A DNA stretch of 35,512 nucleotides from an uncultured Pseudanabaenaceae cyanobacterium (GTDB taxonomy: Bacteria; Cyanobacteriota; Cyanobacteriia; PCC-9006; JAAUQQ01). Numbering within the stretch: position 1 is the stretch's first letter; every line of letters begins with the position of its first letter. A program made the translations under genes and the position numbers. The notes under the pieces are model-generated. The model ran no database searches, was not told the origin of the DNA, and worked only from the letters and a program-made list of their open reading frames with translations. The stretch lies in the NCBI GenBank assembly GCA_938017515.1, contig CALIJJ010000293.1, positions 1 through 35,512 on the forward strand, in the 5' to 3' direction. Below, piece after piece: positions 17,915 to 25,873 of the stretch.

Positions 17915-17962
17915 CATAAGCAAAGCGCTCCCCGGTTCAGGCCGGGGAGCGCTTTGCTTATG
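17915..17962. terminator. Very strong hairpin between nblA and cpeS
   Basis: A perfect 21-bp stem (17915-17935 with 17942-17962, core agcgctccccgg / ccggggagcgct) has a 6-nt loop and is followed on the plus strand by a T-rich ggttgtttctt. It sits between convergent nblA and cpeS and is best read as a shared transcription terminator. Confidence 0.85.
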
Positions 17963-18072
17963 GGTTGTTTCTTGGGGATGTACTTCTGGATGTAATGTGC
18001 TTTTGCTTTGGTCTGTCAGGGGAGCATTTGCTAGAGCATGGCGGCCCCAGCAAATGTTTCTCGGTCATGACT

Positions 18073-18612
18073 CTAGGCAATGCGTCGTTCGAGATATTGT
18101 CCGATCATTTGCTCTTCGCCAGCGCGGGAGATCACCGTTTGCCGTGTGCGGTACTGGTCACTGATGAGTTTGACCTCCTCCTCGAAGACAGAGCCGTTGT
18201 ATTCGGTGCGTAGAACCATGGTTCTTGGGCTTGGGAAGGTGTATTTCGCTGTCACTGGTTTGGGGGTGGCAAAACCGCGATCGCGATACAGCACATCTCC
18301 CTTGAGACCAAAAATGGTTGAACCCGTGACGTTCTTCTTGCTGGGACCAGCATACTGACTGTCCCAAGCAATACTGACGCCGCAGGGGATGCTCTCGTCC
18401 AACTCATGGGCGTCGGATAGCGTACGAAGTTCCGCGGCGTCCTGGTTCAGAAAACGAATAGTGAGTGCACTCACCACTTCTTGAATCACACCGCTCTTGA
18501 GGGTGTAGTAACGTCGCTCAGAACGCCACTGACCTTCGGAATCGCGGAAAAACTGAGCGGCTTGATCCTCTTGTTGGGGAGTGACCATCAGAGATGCGTT
18601 CATAGAAGCCAT
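18073..18612 (-). CDS. cpeS: CpeS/CpcS-family phycoerythrobilin lyase
   Basis: A 179-residue member of the lipocalin-like S/U-type bilin lyase family. The N-terminal signature FFRDSEGQWRSERRYYTL is characteristic, followed by beta-strand-rich segments (SIAWDSQYAG; GSTIFGLKGD; RTMVLRTEYNG) and the C-terminal EEQMIGQYLERR. In phycoerythrin producers CpeS attaches phycoerythrobilin at beta-Cys80 of CpeB; the location here supports CpeS rather than CpcS. The start may be the ATG at 18612 or the in-frame ATG at 18603; neither has a strong ribosome-binding site. It is convergent with nblA across the terminator at 17915-17962. Confidence 0.85.
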   Translation of the reverse strand: MASMNASLMVTPQQEDQAAQFFRDSEGQWRSERRYYTLKSGVIQEVVSALTIRFLNQDAAELRTLSDAHELDESIPCGVSIAWDSQYAGPSKKNVTGSTIFGLKGDVLYRDRGFATPKPVTAKYTFPSPRTMVLRTEYNGSVFEEEVKLISDQYRTRQTVISRAGEEQMIGQYLERRIA

Positions 18613-18959
18613 GCATTAAAGCGGTGAAGGTCGTTATTCCAGCATGCCCGTTGCTCTATCGGAAGCGTATCTGCGGATACGCAAAACTGGATGATTGGCA
18701 ATTGAATAAAGCAATACTTTGTCTAAAGTAACACTTCTTAATTTTTGTTGTGTGCTGAAATGCACATTTTCGATATTTTAGGGGGCATCTCCCCCTCGTG
18801 GTGATTCGGCAATGGAATCTGTGTAGTCTTTGTAGGGAAAGGCTTTTGCCCCGGTGAAAGTGTTTCATTCCTCTGCTGAGTCGTGATAGGGTGAGCCTGT
18901 CTTTAGATTTTGTTAACAATCCCCTCGCCGGGAGATTTTGGGGCTCGGCCACATCGGCG
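18613..18959. promoter_or_regulatory. Divergent spacer between cpeS and the ABC operon
   Basis: This 347-bp AT-richer spacer has no convincing gene. Small hairpins are visible: gcgtatc / gatacgc (18665-18682, loop tgcg) close to cpeS, and aggggg / ccccct (18780-18796, loop catct). It should hold the cpeS and ABC-operon promoters. Confidence 0.45.
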
Positions 18960-19790
18960 ATGACAGAACTTTCGCTTCACCCTCCAGGGGCCGCTGGATC
19001 AAAGTTCCCAGCGCCCCCACCCCCAGAGGAGCTTCCTGATAAGCTCTGCGTCCAAAAGATTTCCAAGATCTTTGACTATCAGTCGCAGCCGCTCACGGTG
19101 CTGCAAGATGTGGACCTGTCCTTGAAGTCAAACGAGTTTGTTTGTCTGGTGGGGGCCTCGGGCTGTGGTAAATCCACACTGCTGAATATTGTCGCTGGCC
19201 TCACCGCTCCCACTTCTGGACGTATTTTGGTGGATCAAGAGGAAGTCACAGGTCCAGGCTCCGATCGCGGCATGGTTTTTCAGGCCTATTCGCTCTTTCC
19301 CTGGCTGACCGTGGCCAAGAATATTGAGTTTGGCCTCAAGCTCCAGAAGTTGTCGAAGCGTGAGCGTCGGGAGCGCATTGCCTACTATCTGGAAGTGGTG
19401 GGCCTGAGTCGCTTTGCCAATGCCTTTCCTAAGCAGCTATCGGGGGGAATGAAGCAGCGGGCCGCGATCGCCCGAGCCCTAGCCAATGAGCCGGAGGTCC
19501 TGCTGATGGACGAACCCTTTGGTGCTCTGGATGCCCAAACCAAGGAGCAGCTCCAGCTGTTTATGCGTGAAATGTGGGAGCGAACCCATACAACGATTCT
19601 CATGGTGACCCACGATGTCGAGGAAGCCATTTTTCTCTCCAGTCGTGTTGCTGTGATGGAGGCTCACCCGGGGCGCATTAAGGAAAGCGTAGAGATTGAG
19701 CTGCCGGAGCATCGGGAGTTGGAGATGAAATCTGAGGTTTCCTTTATCCAGCTCAAGCGTCGCATTACCACCATGCTGGGTCATGGCTGA
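18960..19790 (+). CDS. ABC importer ATP-binding protein (nitrate/sulfonate/taurine class)
   Basis: This ATPase has 276 residues from the ATG at 18960 (MTELSLHPPG). A GTG at 18891 would add 23 residues. ABC motifs are complete: Walker A GASGCGKST (about 65-73), Q-loop MVFQAYSLFPWLTV, signature LSGGMKQR, Walker B VLLMDEPFGALD and H-switch MVTHDVEEA. The sequence belongs to the SsuB/TauB/NrtD type, which powers uptake of nitrate, sulfonates, taurine or similar small solutes. A Pro-rich N-terminal stretch (GSKFPAPPPPEELPD) precedes the domain. It is followed by the permease gene 69 bp downstream and then the binding protein. Confidence 0.9.
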   Translation: MTELSLHPPGAAGSKFPAPPPPEELPDKLCVQKISKIFDYQSQPLTVLQDVDLSLKSNEFVCLVGASGCGKSTLLNIVAGLTAPTSGRILVDQEEVTGPGSDRGMVFQAYSLFPWLTVAKNIEFGLKLQKLSKRERRERIAYYLEVVGLSRFANAFPKQLSGGMKQRAAIARALANEPEVLLMDEPFGALDAQTKEQLQLFMREMWERTHTTILMVTHDVEEAIFLSSRVAVMEAHPGRIKESVEIELPEHRELEMKSEVSFIQLKRRITTMLGHG

Positions 19791-19859
19791 GCTAGAACCT
19801 GTGAAGCGAAAGCGATCGCTCAAAGTCTTTTTGCGAGAACGTCCCTGCCTAAATCCATC

Positions 19860-20729
19860 ATGGACTCCAACTCCCCCCAACCACTTGAATCAAAAGTTGC
19901 TGATGCAGCTTTGAAAAAAACAACCTATCGTCGGCTTCGACCCTCGACATTCTGGAGTGTTCGTCGAGGGATTCCTCGTCATCTCAAGGTATTGATGCCC
20001 TTGATCGGCGGCGGGGCACCGCTGTTGCTTTGGGCCATCATTAGTTACAGCGGTGCTTTTGCCAATGCCTTTTTCCCGACGCCAGTACAGATTCTTCAGG
20101 CCGGAGCCAAGCTATTGTCCGATGGTGTTTTGATCGGAGATATTCTCGCCAGTAGCGGTCGTGTTTTATTTGGTTTTCTTGCGGCGGCAATTGTCAGTAT
20201 CCCCATCGGTCTTTTAATGGGGACGTTCCATACGATGGAAGGATTATTTAGCCCTGTTGTTGGTTCGGTTCGCTACATGCCGGTGGCTGCCTTTGTTCCT
20301 TTGGTGATGATTTGGTTTGGCTACGATGAACCCGCCAAGGTTTTGATTGTTTTTCTCGGTATTGTTCTTTACAACACTACGATGATTGTGGATGCCGTTA
20401 GAAAGATTCCCAATGAGATTCTTAATGCTGCCTACACCTTGGGTGTGAGTCGTCCAATCCTTCTGTTTCAAGTTATTTTTCCCGCTGCATTACCGAGCAT
20501 TCTTGATACGATGCGTACCAATATTGCCGGGGCTTGGAATTTTTTGATTTTGGCAGAAGTCATTGCTGCAAAGCAGGGGCTTGGTTTCCGTATTATTCAG
20601 TCTCAGAGATATGTAGATACGGATAAGGTTCTATTTTGTATTTGCGTGATTGGACTGATTGGTCTCCTGACAGACTATGCTTTAAGAAAGCTGGCGATCG
20701 CTTTAACCCCTTGGTCAGAACACAGCTAG
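19860..20729 (+). CDS. ABC importer permease (nitrate/sulfonate/taurine class)
   Basis: A 289-residue inner-membrane permease. A basic N-terminal tail (about 45 residues) is followed by about six transmembrane helices. The EAA loop that contacts the ATPase is seen as IPNEILNAAYTLGVSRPILL, ending in FPAALPSILDTMR. The family is SsuC/TauC/NrtB-like (binding-protein-dependent transport inner membrane component). It starts 69 bp after the ATPase gene and ends 3 bp before a short open frame that leads into the binding-protein gene. The substrate is unknown. Confidence 0.9.
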   Translation: MDSNSPQPLESKVADAALKKTTYRRLRPSTFWSVRRGIPRHLKVLMPLIGGGAPLLLWAIISYSGAFANAFFPTPVQILQAGAKLLSDGVLIGDILASSGRVLFGFLAAAIVSIPIGLLMGTFHTMEGLFSPVVGSVRYMPVAAFVPLVMIWFGYDEPAKVLIVFLGIVLYNTTMIVDAVRKIPNEILNAAYTLGVSRPILLFQVIFPAALPSILDTMRTNIAGAWNFLILAEVIAAKQGLGFRIIQSQRYVDTDKVLFCICVIGLIGLLTDYALRKLAIALTPWSEHS

Positions 20730-20732
20730 AAC

Positions 20733-20906
20733 ATGCTGAAATTGACCCATTGTCAATCCTTATTGGATTTCCTGTGGGATTTTCTCAGTTGGTTTTATTC
20801 TGGTCTTTTGGGTGAGACGATTGCTGAGACTGTGGCGGTGATTGATTGCTCTGTGGGTGATCAAACGATGCTAAAGATTCAACTCAGGAAACTAGGACTA
20901 TCATAA
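20733..20906 (+). CDS. Possible 57-residue protein inside the ABC operon
   Basis: An open frame begins with ATG 3 bp after the permease stop and ends with TAA whose last base is the first base of the binding-protein ATG (taatg at 20904-20908). The peptide (MLKLTHCQSLLDFLWDFLSW..., ending IQLRKLGLS) has a hydrophobic aromatic first half. It has no recognised family and no clear ribosome-binding site. Tight junctions at both ends suggest translational coupling, but a chance frame in a spacer is possible. Confidence 0.35.
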   Translation: MLKLTHCQSLLDFLWDFLSWFYSGLLGETIAETVAVIDCSVGDQTMLKIQLRKLGLS

Positions 20907-21922
20907 TGATGCGTAGAAGAACCGTAATCAAATCTTCTGCTTTGATGGCGCTTGGCGCACTCTCTGCTGCGGTGCTCAGCAGCTGCGACCGATCAACCCA
21001 AACAGCAAAAGATGGTTCCGGTGGTGGTGCCCCCCTAAAAATTGCGTTGGTTCCTTGGATGGGGTGGCAGCAAACCCACATTGCTGAAGTCAAAGACCTC
21101 TTCGCCGCAGAAGGCATTGAAGTGGAGCAGGTGGTGTTTCAAACGGTCAGTGAGGCTAACACTGCCATGCTGTCGAACAAGGTTGATTTGCTGTGGGCTG
21201 TTGCCGCAGATCTGGTTGTGCTCTCTGAAAAAACACCGGACCTCAAATTCATCTTGGCTTCGGACTATTCCGGTGACGTTGATGCTATTTTGGGTCGCGG
21301 GATTGCTAGTGCAGAGGATGCCAAGGGCAAGAAATTTGCCCGGGAAGATGTTCCCTACGAGGTGGTATTCATGGGGAAATATCTAGAATCCATTGGTCTA
21401 ACCGAGGCGGATGTGGACATTCTGCCGCTGACGGTTCCCGATGGAACGGCTTCTCTCATTGCGGGCAATGTGGATGCGGTAGCCGCCTACGAGCCGTTTA
21501 TCACGACCGCTCTTAAGGAAAGTGATGACGTAGAAATTCTGTTTTCCGCCAAGGGAACCAACATCATTGCCAATGGCTTGATGGGCCGGGCTGGTCTCCT
21601 GGAGGAGCGACGGGAGGATGTGCTGGCCTACATCCGAGCCCTGAACAAGGCGGCGGACTTCGCTAAGGACAGTCCTGACGAAGCCCATGCCATCACGGGC
21701 AAATGGGTTGGACTTGAGGCGGACGAAGTCGCAGACTTGATGACCAAGATTGACCTAATGGATCTAGAGGCGAATAAGACCATTGCCTTTGACCCTAGCA
21801 ACGAACTCAATATTGCCAACAGTATTGATTCAGCTGCTCCAATTTTGATTGATGCAGGTAAGGTTGAAACAGCTAAGCCGGGTGCGTCTTTTGTGGATGC
21901 ATCGTTCGTGGAAGCGCTCTAG
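20906..21922 (+). CDS. ABC importer substrate-binding lipoprotein (SsuA/NMT1-like)
   Basis: A 338-residue exported lipoprotein. The signal peptide starts MMRRRTVIKSS, with a twin-arginine-like motif, and ends in a lipobox LSSC (Cys27), so it is probably anchored to the outer face of the membrane, perhaps by the Tat route. The mature part is SsuA/NMT1-like (KIALVPWMGWQQTHIAEVKD; VDLLWAVAADL; VDAVAAYEPFITTAL). Aromatic residues in PWMGW may line the ligand pocket. The ligand is not assignable; nitrate, sulfonate, taurine or a thiamine precursor are all family options. The start could be 20906 or the adjacent ATG at 20909. The stop overlaps the convergent helicase gene's stop in a ctag. Confidence 0.88.
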   Translation: MMRRRTVIKSSALMALGALSAAVLSSCDRSTQTAKDGSGGGAPLKIALVPWMGWQQTHIAEVKDLFAAEGIEVEQVVFQTVSEANTAMLSNKVDLLWAVAADLVVLSEKTPDLKFILASDYSGDVDAILGRGIASAEDAKGKKFAREDVPYEVVFMGKYLESIGLTEADVDILPLTVPDGTASLIAGNVDAVAAYEPFITTALKESDDVEILFSAKGTNIIANGLMGRAGLLEERREDVLAYIRALNKAADFAKDSPDEAHAITGKWVGLEADEVADLMTKIDLMDLEANKTIAFDPSNELNIANSIDSAAPILIDAGKVETAKPGASFVDASFVEAL

Positions 21923-24900
21923 CGACCTGTACTGACGAGCTTGCAAAACATGTTGACCTGCACCATCTGGTCTAGGGTGGTGCAGGTCGCTGTTGTTAGA
22001 GCGGGGCTTGCGACGACGATGGCGAGGCATTGGGCACGGGAGACTGCGACGTTGAGACGGTTGCGGTTGAGTAGGAATTCGATGCCTCGGGGGGCGTCGT
22101 CGGTGGTGCTGGCACACATGGAGATGATCACGACGGGGGCTTCTTGGCCCTGGAATTTGTCCACGGTGCCGACCCGAGGTTCTTCAGCTGCCAGTGATTC
22201 GTTCAATTTTTCTTGCAAACGACGGACTTGCAGATTGTAGGGGGCGACGATGAGGATATCGTTGAGGGTCAGTTGGCCGGTTTTTTCGCCGCGATCGCTC
22301 ACGTATTCCACGCCCTGCAGTTGCTGAATCAAGTCTTGAATCACCGCCACTTCCTCGTCACTGGCCTGGGCATTACCCTGGTGCTCAACGCCAACAAACG
22401 CAATGCCCTGCTGCTGACTCAGTTGCCAGTTCTCCCCGTGCAGCGGCTCAAATCGTAGTTGATTGTGCTGGGTTTCAGGGGGATGGCCCAAGCGACCGTC
22501 GTAGACTGATTCGGAGATAAAGCGGCAAATGCTAGGGGCCATGCGATAGCTGGTGTCGAGGAAAATGCCCAGATCTGCCGGAATCGTGGACTGGCCATTG
22601 AGCAGGTAGCCCAGCGCCGACTGGCCGCTGTCGCCGGGATGACTGCCCTGGATCGGTTGCTCCAGCTGCATGGGGTCACCGATGAGGACGAGGTTGTGAG
22701 CACAACGGGCTAAGGCCATCAGATTGGCCAGGGCCACTTGCCCCGCTTCATCCACAAAGAGGTAGTCGAACTGGGCGATCGCCTCCCCCCGACAAAGCTG
22801 AAACACCGTCGCTCCCACCAGCTGATAATCCGGCGGCAGCACTTCAATGATTTTTGCTTTGTAATCAACACCGGGGTGACGGGCGACCTGCTCGCGCTTG
22901 CCCCCCACTTTGCCGATCTTGAAGGGTTGGGCAGCATCTTCCTGTTGATCACCAACGCTGTATCGCTGGACGCGCCCCAGCAAATTCAAAATCACGTCGT
23001 GGCTGTTGGCAGAGACGGCGACCGTTTTCCCCTGCTGAAGCAGTTGCGTAATCACCTGAGCAGCAGTGAACGTCTTGCCGCTACCGGGAGGACCTTGGAT
23101 ACAGAGGGTGCTGTGGTCCAAGTTGGCGATCGCCCGCAGAGTTCCCTCCAGTAATGCTTCCCCCTCAGCAATGATGGGGCCGCTTTTGTGACCGGTGATG
23201 CAGGGCGATCGCCGCTCCAAAAAGTCCGCTAGGGCAGGCTGTAATTCCCCGTTTGTTTTCCACTGTTGTACCGTCTCCAAGATGGCGTCAGCAATCTGAT
23301 TTGTACGAATCACGGTGGCATCCATCAGGCTCAGTCGTGAACCGGGTTCCCAGCTTGGCTCTTGCTCACGGGCCAACTCTAGCTTCTTGTCACTAATTGT
23401 GAGGACGGCGGTTCCCTGTTGGGTATTCAACTCAGCTAGCGTGCAGTCCTTCAGTTCAATGGTGCTGGGGGTGAACCAGCAGGCAGTTTTGCTGCGGAGT
23501 CGGGTCTCCTGGTCTGTGTCAAAGCGATATTCATAGGCCCAGGATCTGCTGCGGGCGCTGGGACGGAAGGGGAGCTTGTCGGTGCGTTCCAGTCCGGCGA
23601 GACAGTCTAATTCATCGACTAGGTCCGCTTCTTCGGATTCCAGCCAGGTGAAACGCTGCCACCAAAAGGGCTTGGCTTCGCGGCGGTGGAATTGGAGCAG
23701 GTGGGCGAGGAGCGATCGCGTGGCGTCGTTGAGGGATTGGGCCGTGGCTTCGATGCTCGGTTGCTCAAGCAATTCAGTTTGGAGCTGGGCGGCGGGAGTG
23801 GGTTCTGGGAGTTGCTGATGTTCTGCTGGGTCGCTGTCGGATAAGGGGACGTAGGTGATGCCGGATTCGGTTTGGAGCGATCGCAGCCAGTCCGCCAGTG
23901 CCTGGGTCGAATCACAGTCATCCCGGTTGTAATCGCGAATCTCCCCCAGAATTTTCGACTCCTCTGGTGTATCACCATCACGGGCCTGCTGCCATTGGAA
24001 ATACTGCACCACGGAAGCCTGGGCATTTTTGACATCACCGTCCCGCTTGCGCCAGTAGAAGCGTTCTAGGCTTTTGATGGAATAGGACGATTCACCGACG
24101 CAGAGCCCTTGGCTCACAATGCGATAGAGATCGACAAAAACACCACCGCGCAGCATATTATCCAGCTGTTCTTCTCGGGTGCCGTAGCGGCCCATGAGCC
24201 GTTTGAGTGCGGTGGTTTCGTAGGGCGCATAGTGATAGACATGCATGCTCGAATCCTGCTGCCAGCGCTCCCAAATCCAGTCCATGAATCCCTCAAAGGC
24301 CCGCCGCTCCATGACATCATTGTGGGCCCACCAGTCTTTGAACTGTCGTGTCCCTGTGCTATCGACATGGGTTGCCCCAAATAGGTATTCCAACCCCGCA
24401 CCGCCCTCGGCCAGGGGATATCCCTCCATGTCAAAGAAAACGTCCAGCGGGTTCGCCGGGGGCAGCATGGCGAGACCGCGGTGGGGCTTGTCTGTTGAAG
24501 GGGGAATGATTTCGTATTGGGGATGGTCTTCGCTGCTGTTTTGCTGGAGGCGAGCCTGGCGCAGGAGTTTTTGGTAGGTGGTGCGATCGAGCTTGGGAAT
24601 GCGCCGGTTGGGCGGAGCTGTCGCTAGGTCTGCCACAGTAGTAATGCCCGCGGCTTCCAGCTTCTTGATCTGGTTTTGGGTAATGTTGGCGACCAAACTG
24701 AGGTGGTCGGCTTCGGCAAGGATGCTTTCAGCAATGCTCTGCCATTGGCCATGGTCGGGCTGATGCGGTAGGGGCTGTTGGCCCGGATCGAAGTCGGCCA
24801 TGAACTGGCTAAAGGACTGACGCACCTGATGGTAGTAGTGGAAGTAGCTATCGGTGCGGAAGGTCTGGCGATCGCCACTGCCCATCACCAAGCCAAACTG

Positions 24901-25410
24901 CTGGGGGCGAACCCCCTGAACTTGCTCTAGCAACTCACAATAGGCACAGGCTTGCAGCACAAAATAGGGTTTGGGATTGAGGGCCAGTTTGCATTCCAAC
25001 GGCATGTAGTGCCACGATCCAAATTTGGAACGCCCCTCGACACGCAGCAGAAAATCTGCATAGCCCAACCAGTCTCCCTGGTTGGCAGCGCCTTCCAGTT
25101 GCCCCTGCACGGCACCTTGATAAATCAGCGGTTTGCCTTCTCCCATGGCAGCTAGGGTTGCTTTGAATCCGCCCCGATTGTCAATTTCGTAAATTTCTGT
25201 GCCCGCTCGCCGCAATGTTTCGACATAGGAGCGTTCATGCTCTTCCCCTAACTGGGTTAGCACCCGCATCATCTCATCGGGGTCGGGTTTCTTGGGGGAT
25301 TGGCTTGGATGCTCTAGGGCAAGCCGTTCCATCCAACAGGCGAAGTCACTTTGGACATATTGAATGAGGTCACTGGGGGAGAAGAGGAGGCGATCGCCGC
25401 GTTTCTGCAT
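21919..25410 (-). CDS. TM0106-type RecB-like nuclease / RNase H-like exonuclease / SF1 helicase fusion
   Basis: About 1163 residues from the ATG at 25410 (MQKRGDRLLFSPSDL); an in-frame TTG at 25443 would add 11. Three catalytic regions are visible. First, a PD-(D/E)XK RecB-like nuclease (about 110-160): GYADFL, PLECKLA and QACAY, with the Asp, Glu-x-Lys and Q-x3-Y ligands present. Second, a DnaQ/RNase H-like exonuclease (about 315-530): FFDMEG, YHYAPYE and YNRDDCDSTQ. Third, an SF1 DNA/RNA helicase: Walker A GPPGSGKT near 775, FVDEAGQ, and DKFQGQEAPVVIIS plus VAVSRA towards the end. The family is annotated as TM0106 RecB-like nuclease and its role is poorly known. All key residues seem intact. 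Confidence 0.88.
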   Translation of the reverse strand: MQKRGDRLLFSPSDLIQYVQSDFACWMERLALEHPSQSPKKPDPDEMMRVLTQLGEEHERSYVETLRRAGTEIYEIDNRGGFKATLAAMGEGKPLIYQGAVQGQLEGAANQGDWLGYADFLLRVEGRSKFGSWHYMPLECKLALNPKPYFVLQACAYCELLEQVQGVRPQQFGLVMGSGDRQTFRTDSYFHYYHQVRQSFSQFMADFDPGQQPLPHQPDHGQWQSIAESILAEADHLSLVANITQNQIKKLEAAGITTVADLATAPPNRRIPKLDRTTYQKLLRQARLQQNSSEDHPQYEIIPPSTDKPHRGLAMLPPANPLDVFFDMEGYPLAEGGAGLEYLFGATHVDSTGTRQFKDWWAHNDVMERRAFEGFMDWIWERWQQDSSMHVYHYAPYETTALKRLMGRYGTREEQLDNMLRGGVFVDLYRIVSQGLCVGESSYSIKSLERFYWRKRDGDVKNAQASVVQYFQWQQARDGDTPEESKILGEIRDYNRDDCDSTQALADWLRSLQTESGITYVPLSDSDPAEHQQLPEPTPAAQLQTELLEQPSIEATAQSLNDATRSLLAHLLQFHRREAKPFWWQRFTWLESEEADLVDELDCLAGLERTDKLPFRPSARSRSWAYEYRFDTDQETRLRSKTACWFTPSTIELKDCTLAELNTQQGTAVLTISDKKLELAREQEPSWEPGSRLSLMDATVIRTNQIADAILETVQQWKTNGELQPALADFLERRSPCITGHKSGPIIAEGEALLEGTLRAIANLDHSTLCIQGPPGSGKTFTAAQVITQLLQQGKTVAVSANSHDVILNLLGRVQRYSVGDQQEDAAQPFKIGKVGGKREQVARHPGVDYKAKIIEVLPPDYQLVGATVFQLCRGEAIAQFDYLFVDEAGQVALANLMALARCAHNLVLIGDPMQLEQPIQGSHPGDSGQSALGYLLNGQSTIPADLGIFLDTSYRMAPSICRFISESVYDGRLGHPPETQHNQLRFEPLHGENWQLSQQQGIAFVGVEHQGNAQASDEEVAVIQDLIQQLQGVEYVSDRGEKTGQLTLNDILIVAPYNLQVRRLQEKLNESLAAEEPRVGTVDKFQGQEAPVVIISMCASTTDDAPRGIEFLLNRNRLNVAVSRAQCLAIVVASPALTTATCTTLDQMVQVNMFCKLVSTGR

Positions 25411-25873
25411 GGGAGGAGCACCGGACGAGATCGGTCCTGGCAAAAGGGTTTAGACTCACTCACCATCTTGGAGTGGGAGTTTTGAGTGAGGGATCAGGAG
25501 ACCAAAGCTCGAATAAGAACAAGGGCCTGAATTACGTCCTTATTCTCTCACGCATTTTCCATTTCTGAGGGGATTTTCAAAGGCTTTAAGCTTTCCTAAA
25601 AGATATTTTAGGGATTGCCAATTTGGCAGTTTTCTACCAGTAAGTCCTCTGGATATGGGCACAATAGAATTGGGTATGGATGCATAGCTTGATGCTCATC
25701 AAACGTATAGATGAAACAGGCGCTGTACTGAGCAAAAAACTTTCTAGATCCTTGGGAATTTTTTGTCTTGAGCATGAAGAGAATAATAGCCGGAGCTTCC
25801 TGACCTAGCGTTATTCACTCAGCGATTAACTGCACCTTCTCTGAATTACTGAAACATATTCCTTTCCCGAACC
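25411..25873. other. Gene-free spacer with imperfect dyads
   Basis: I see no gene in about 460 bp between the divergent nuclease-helicase and hydrolase genes. The DNA is AT-richer than its surroundings. ctcactca (25455-25462) and tgagtgag (25483-25490) form an 8-bp inverted repeat upstream of the helicase gene. Promoters for both genes are expected here. Confidence 0.4.

Noticed and set aside
19783..19914. 43-codon frame overlapping the end of the ABC ATPase and the start of the permease
   Set aside because: It lacks a ribosome-binding site, overlaps both genes and gives a peptide without family features.
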